In this document: one piece after another, positions 63,701-64,000 of the stretch
How positions within the stretch are numbered: position 1 is the stretch's first letter
Layout of the letters: every line of letters begins with the position of its first letter
NCBI GenBank assembly: GCA_030144725.1
Contig: JASKMD010000006.1
Location: forward strand, 10,865,501 to 10,929,500
Source of the DNA: Haematococcus lacustris
Lineage: Eukaryota > Chlorophyta > Chlorophyceae > Chlamydomonadales > Haematococcaceae
Length of the DNA stretch: 64,000 nt
Direction: 5' to 3'
Program-made: the position numbers and the translations under genes
The notes under the pieces: generated by a model
Databases searched by the model: none
What the model saw: only the letters and a program-made list of their open reading frames with translations
What the model was told of the DNA's origin: nothing

Positions 63701-63837
63701 CGGCCGCTGCTGCCTCGAGAGCGCGACTGAATGCTGTGATGGTGGCTGACTTTCTCGAGGTGGCCCGACAGCGCAAGGCGCAGCAAGTGGCACTCGCTCG
63801 AGAGCAGCTTGTCAGTCTGGATGCAGACATCGTGCAG
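56669..63837 (+). CDS. SPA1: Receiver-SPA1-like kinase/coiled-coil fusion gene, copy B (3' end off window)
   Basis: Likely light/clock signalling component of a COP1/SPA-type E3 ligase. Exons 56669-56771, 56960-57039, 57337-57421, 57836-58026, 58110-58185, 58525-59390, 59651-60586, 60851-60949, then 61874-62020 and 63667-63837, with others unresolved between. Residues 9-130 form a full response-regulator receiver: VDDE (Asp15/Asp16), LTDVMMP (Asp62), LIKP (Lys114), most like PRR/TOC1 receivers but with the phospho-Asp kept. Exons 6-9 match the SPA kinase-like region: VNLLAWLRGQ, LPRVRPSSFTL, CYASPEER, IMYSLGVLMFDLL, then ILTLLHPSPSERPS. The 63667 exon (FLEVARQRKAQQ ... SLDADIVQ) matches the SPA coiled coil. 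WD40 repeats are expected to the right of the window. Confidence 0.82.
60950..61873. other. Intron(s) between kinase-like exons 8 and 9 of receiver-SPA
   Basis: 924 bp with no exon I can confirm. A 61180-61480 block has a different base composition (T-rich runs, CG-rich motifs) and may be an old insertion, but I found no terminal repeats or target duplication. Confidence 0.35.
62021..62654. other. Intronic/possible exon region of receiver-SPA
   Basis: Contains a GGGCTGGGCT microsatellite (62040-62105). A candidate exon at about 62360-62503 ends at a GTGAGA donor, but I could not fit its acceptor phase to the previous exon. An exon is likely here because the kinase-like and coiled-coil regions are far apart. 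Confidence 0.35.
62655..63384. mobile_element. Non-autonomous hAT element, 730 bp, in receiver-SPA intron
   Basis: Terminal inverted repeats CAGTGATGGGCGATT (62655-62669) and AATCGCCCATCACTG (63370-63384), flanked by the perfect 8-bp duplication CTCCACAC (62647-62654 and 63385-63392). The interior is AT-rich compared with the locus. It keeps a fragment (about 62880-63000) whose peptide RPNRLGANL...DKTF resembles the C-terminal end of hAT transposases, so it is a deletion derivative. Confidence 0.92.
63046..63192. repeat. Three 49-bp tandem repeats inside the hAT element
   Basis: Units start GCTACAGCCCAGCCTG at 63046, 63095 and 63144 and contain a GGTTAGGG-like word. They are part of the non-autonomous hAT element. 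Confidence 0.9.
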
Positions 63838-64000
63838 GTGAGAGGGGTGGCAGGGTGGAGAGAGGTGCAAATGGGAGGGGTGAGAGGGAGGGAGGGTGGG
63901 AGAGAGGGGCAGTAAAGAGAGAGGGAGCGAGGGAGGGAGGGTGGGGAGAGAAGGTTGGAAGTAAAGGGTAAGGGGGCAAGGACAGGGGTGGGGTACAAGG
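63838..64000. other. Start of next receiver-SPA intron, purine-rich
   Basis: Follows a GTGAGA donor and consists of G/A-rich GAGGGAGGGAGGGTGGG repeats up to the window edge. No coding. Confidence 0.6.

Overview
The window is nuclear DNA of a GC-rich green alga, most likely a chlorophycean of the Haematococcus type. That is an inference. It rests on short GT-AG introns with TGCAG acceptors, a TGTAA polyadenylation-type signal, TTAGGG-like interstitial repeats, L1-like and hAT elements, a SPA-type light-signalling gene and an algal GH5 mannanase. I see no bacterial operons, CRISPR, rRNA or complete tRNA genes.

Layout, left to right. 1-1991 is an unbroken (GGGGGC)n tract inside an intron of a minus-strand phosphoglycerate mutase gene; four exons (2008-3850) are in the window. 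A 7-bp minisatellite follows, then a structurally intact hAT transposon (4803-7529, perfect 8-bp target duplication), a telomere-like repeat, and an intact Ty3/gypsy chromovirus-type LTR retrotransposon (8496-14873, identical 236-bp LTRs, 5-bp target duplication, coding on the minus strand). Next is a DNA transposon with 129-bp terminal inverted repeats and TTAA target sites (15067-19414). It carries an unfamiliar transposase and a nested 480-bp hAT MITE. A three-exon minus-strand gene (19440-21321) encodes a protein whose C-terminus looks like the RuvC-II/RuvC-III part of TnpB/Fanzor nucleases.

The right two thirds centre on one host gene. 21400-26826 and 55326-60752 are a direct repeat of 5427 bp carrying the 5' part of a gene that fuses a phospho-receiver domain to a SPA1-type kinase-like region and coiled coil. 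Copy A is cut off in intron 7. Copy B runs on to the end of the window. Between them lies an L1-like LINE whose 5' end abuts the end of copy A and whose poly(A) tail abuts the start of copy B, exactly the geometry of a target-site duplication, but 5.4 kb long. The LINE ORF1 carries a 135-bp coding tandem repeat. In the assembly the LINE is interrupted by a 500-N gap and by 2.2 copies of a 7.3-kb tandem unit (28930-45292). Each unit contains a 15-exon secreted GH5 endo-beta-mannanase gene and an LRR-like locus.

The host genes point to glycolysis (phosphoglycerate mutase), cell-wall mannan remodelling (mannanase) and light signalling (receiver-SPA fusion). Everything else is mobile or repetitive DNA. 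Exon boundaries below were derived by eye from splice signals and phase. The models for phosphoglycerate mutase, mannanase, the Fanzor-like gene and the receiver-SPA exons 1-8 keep reading frame across every junction.
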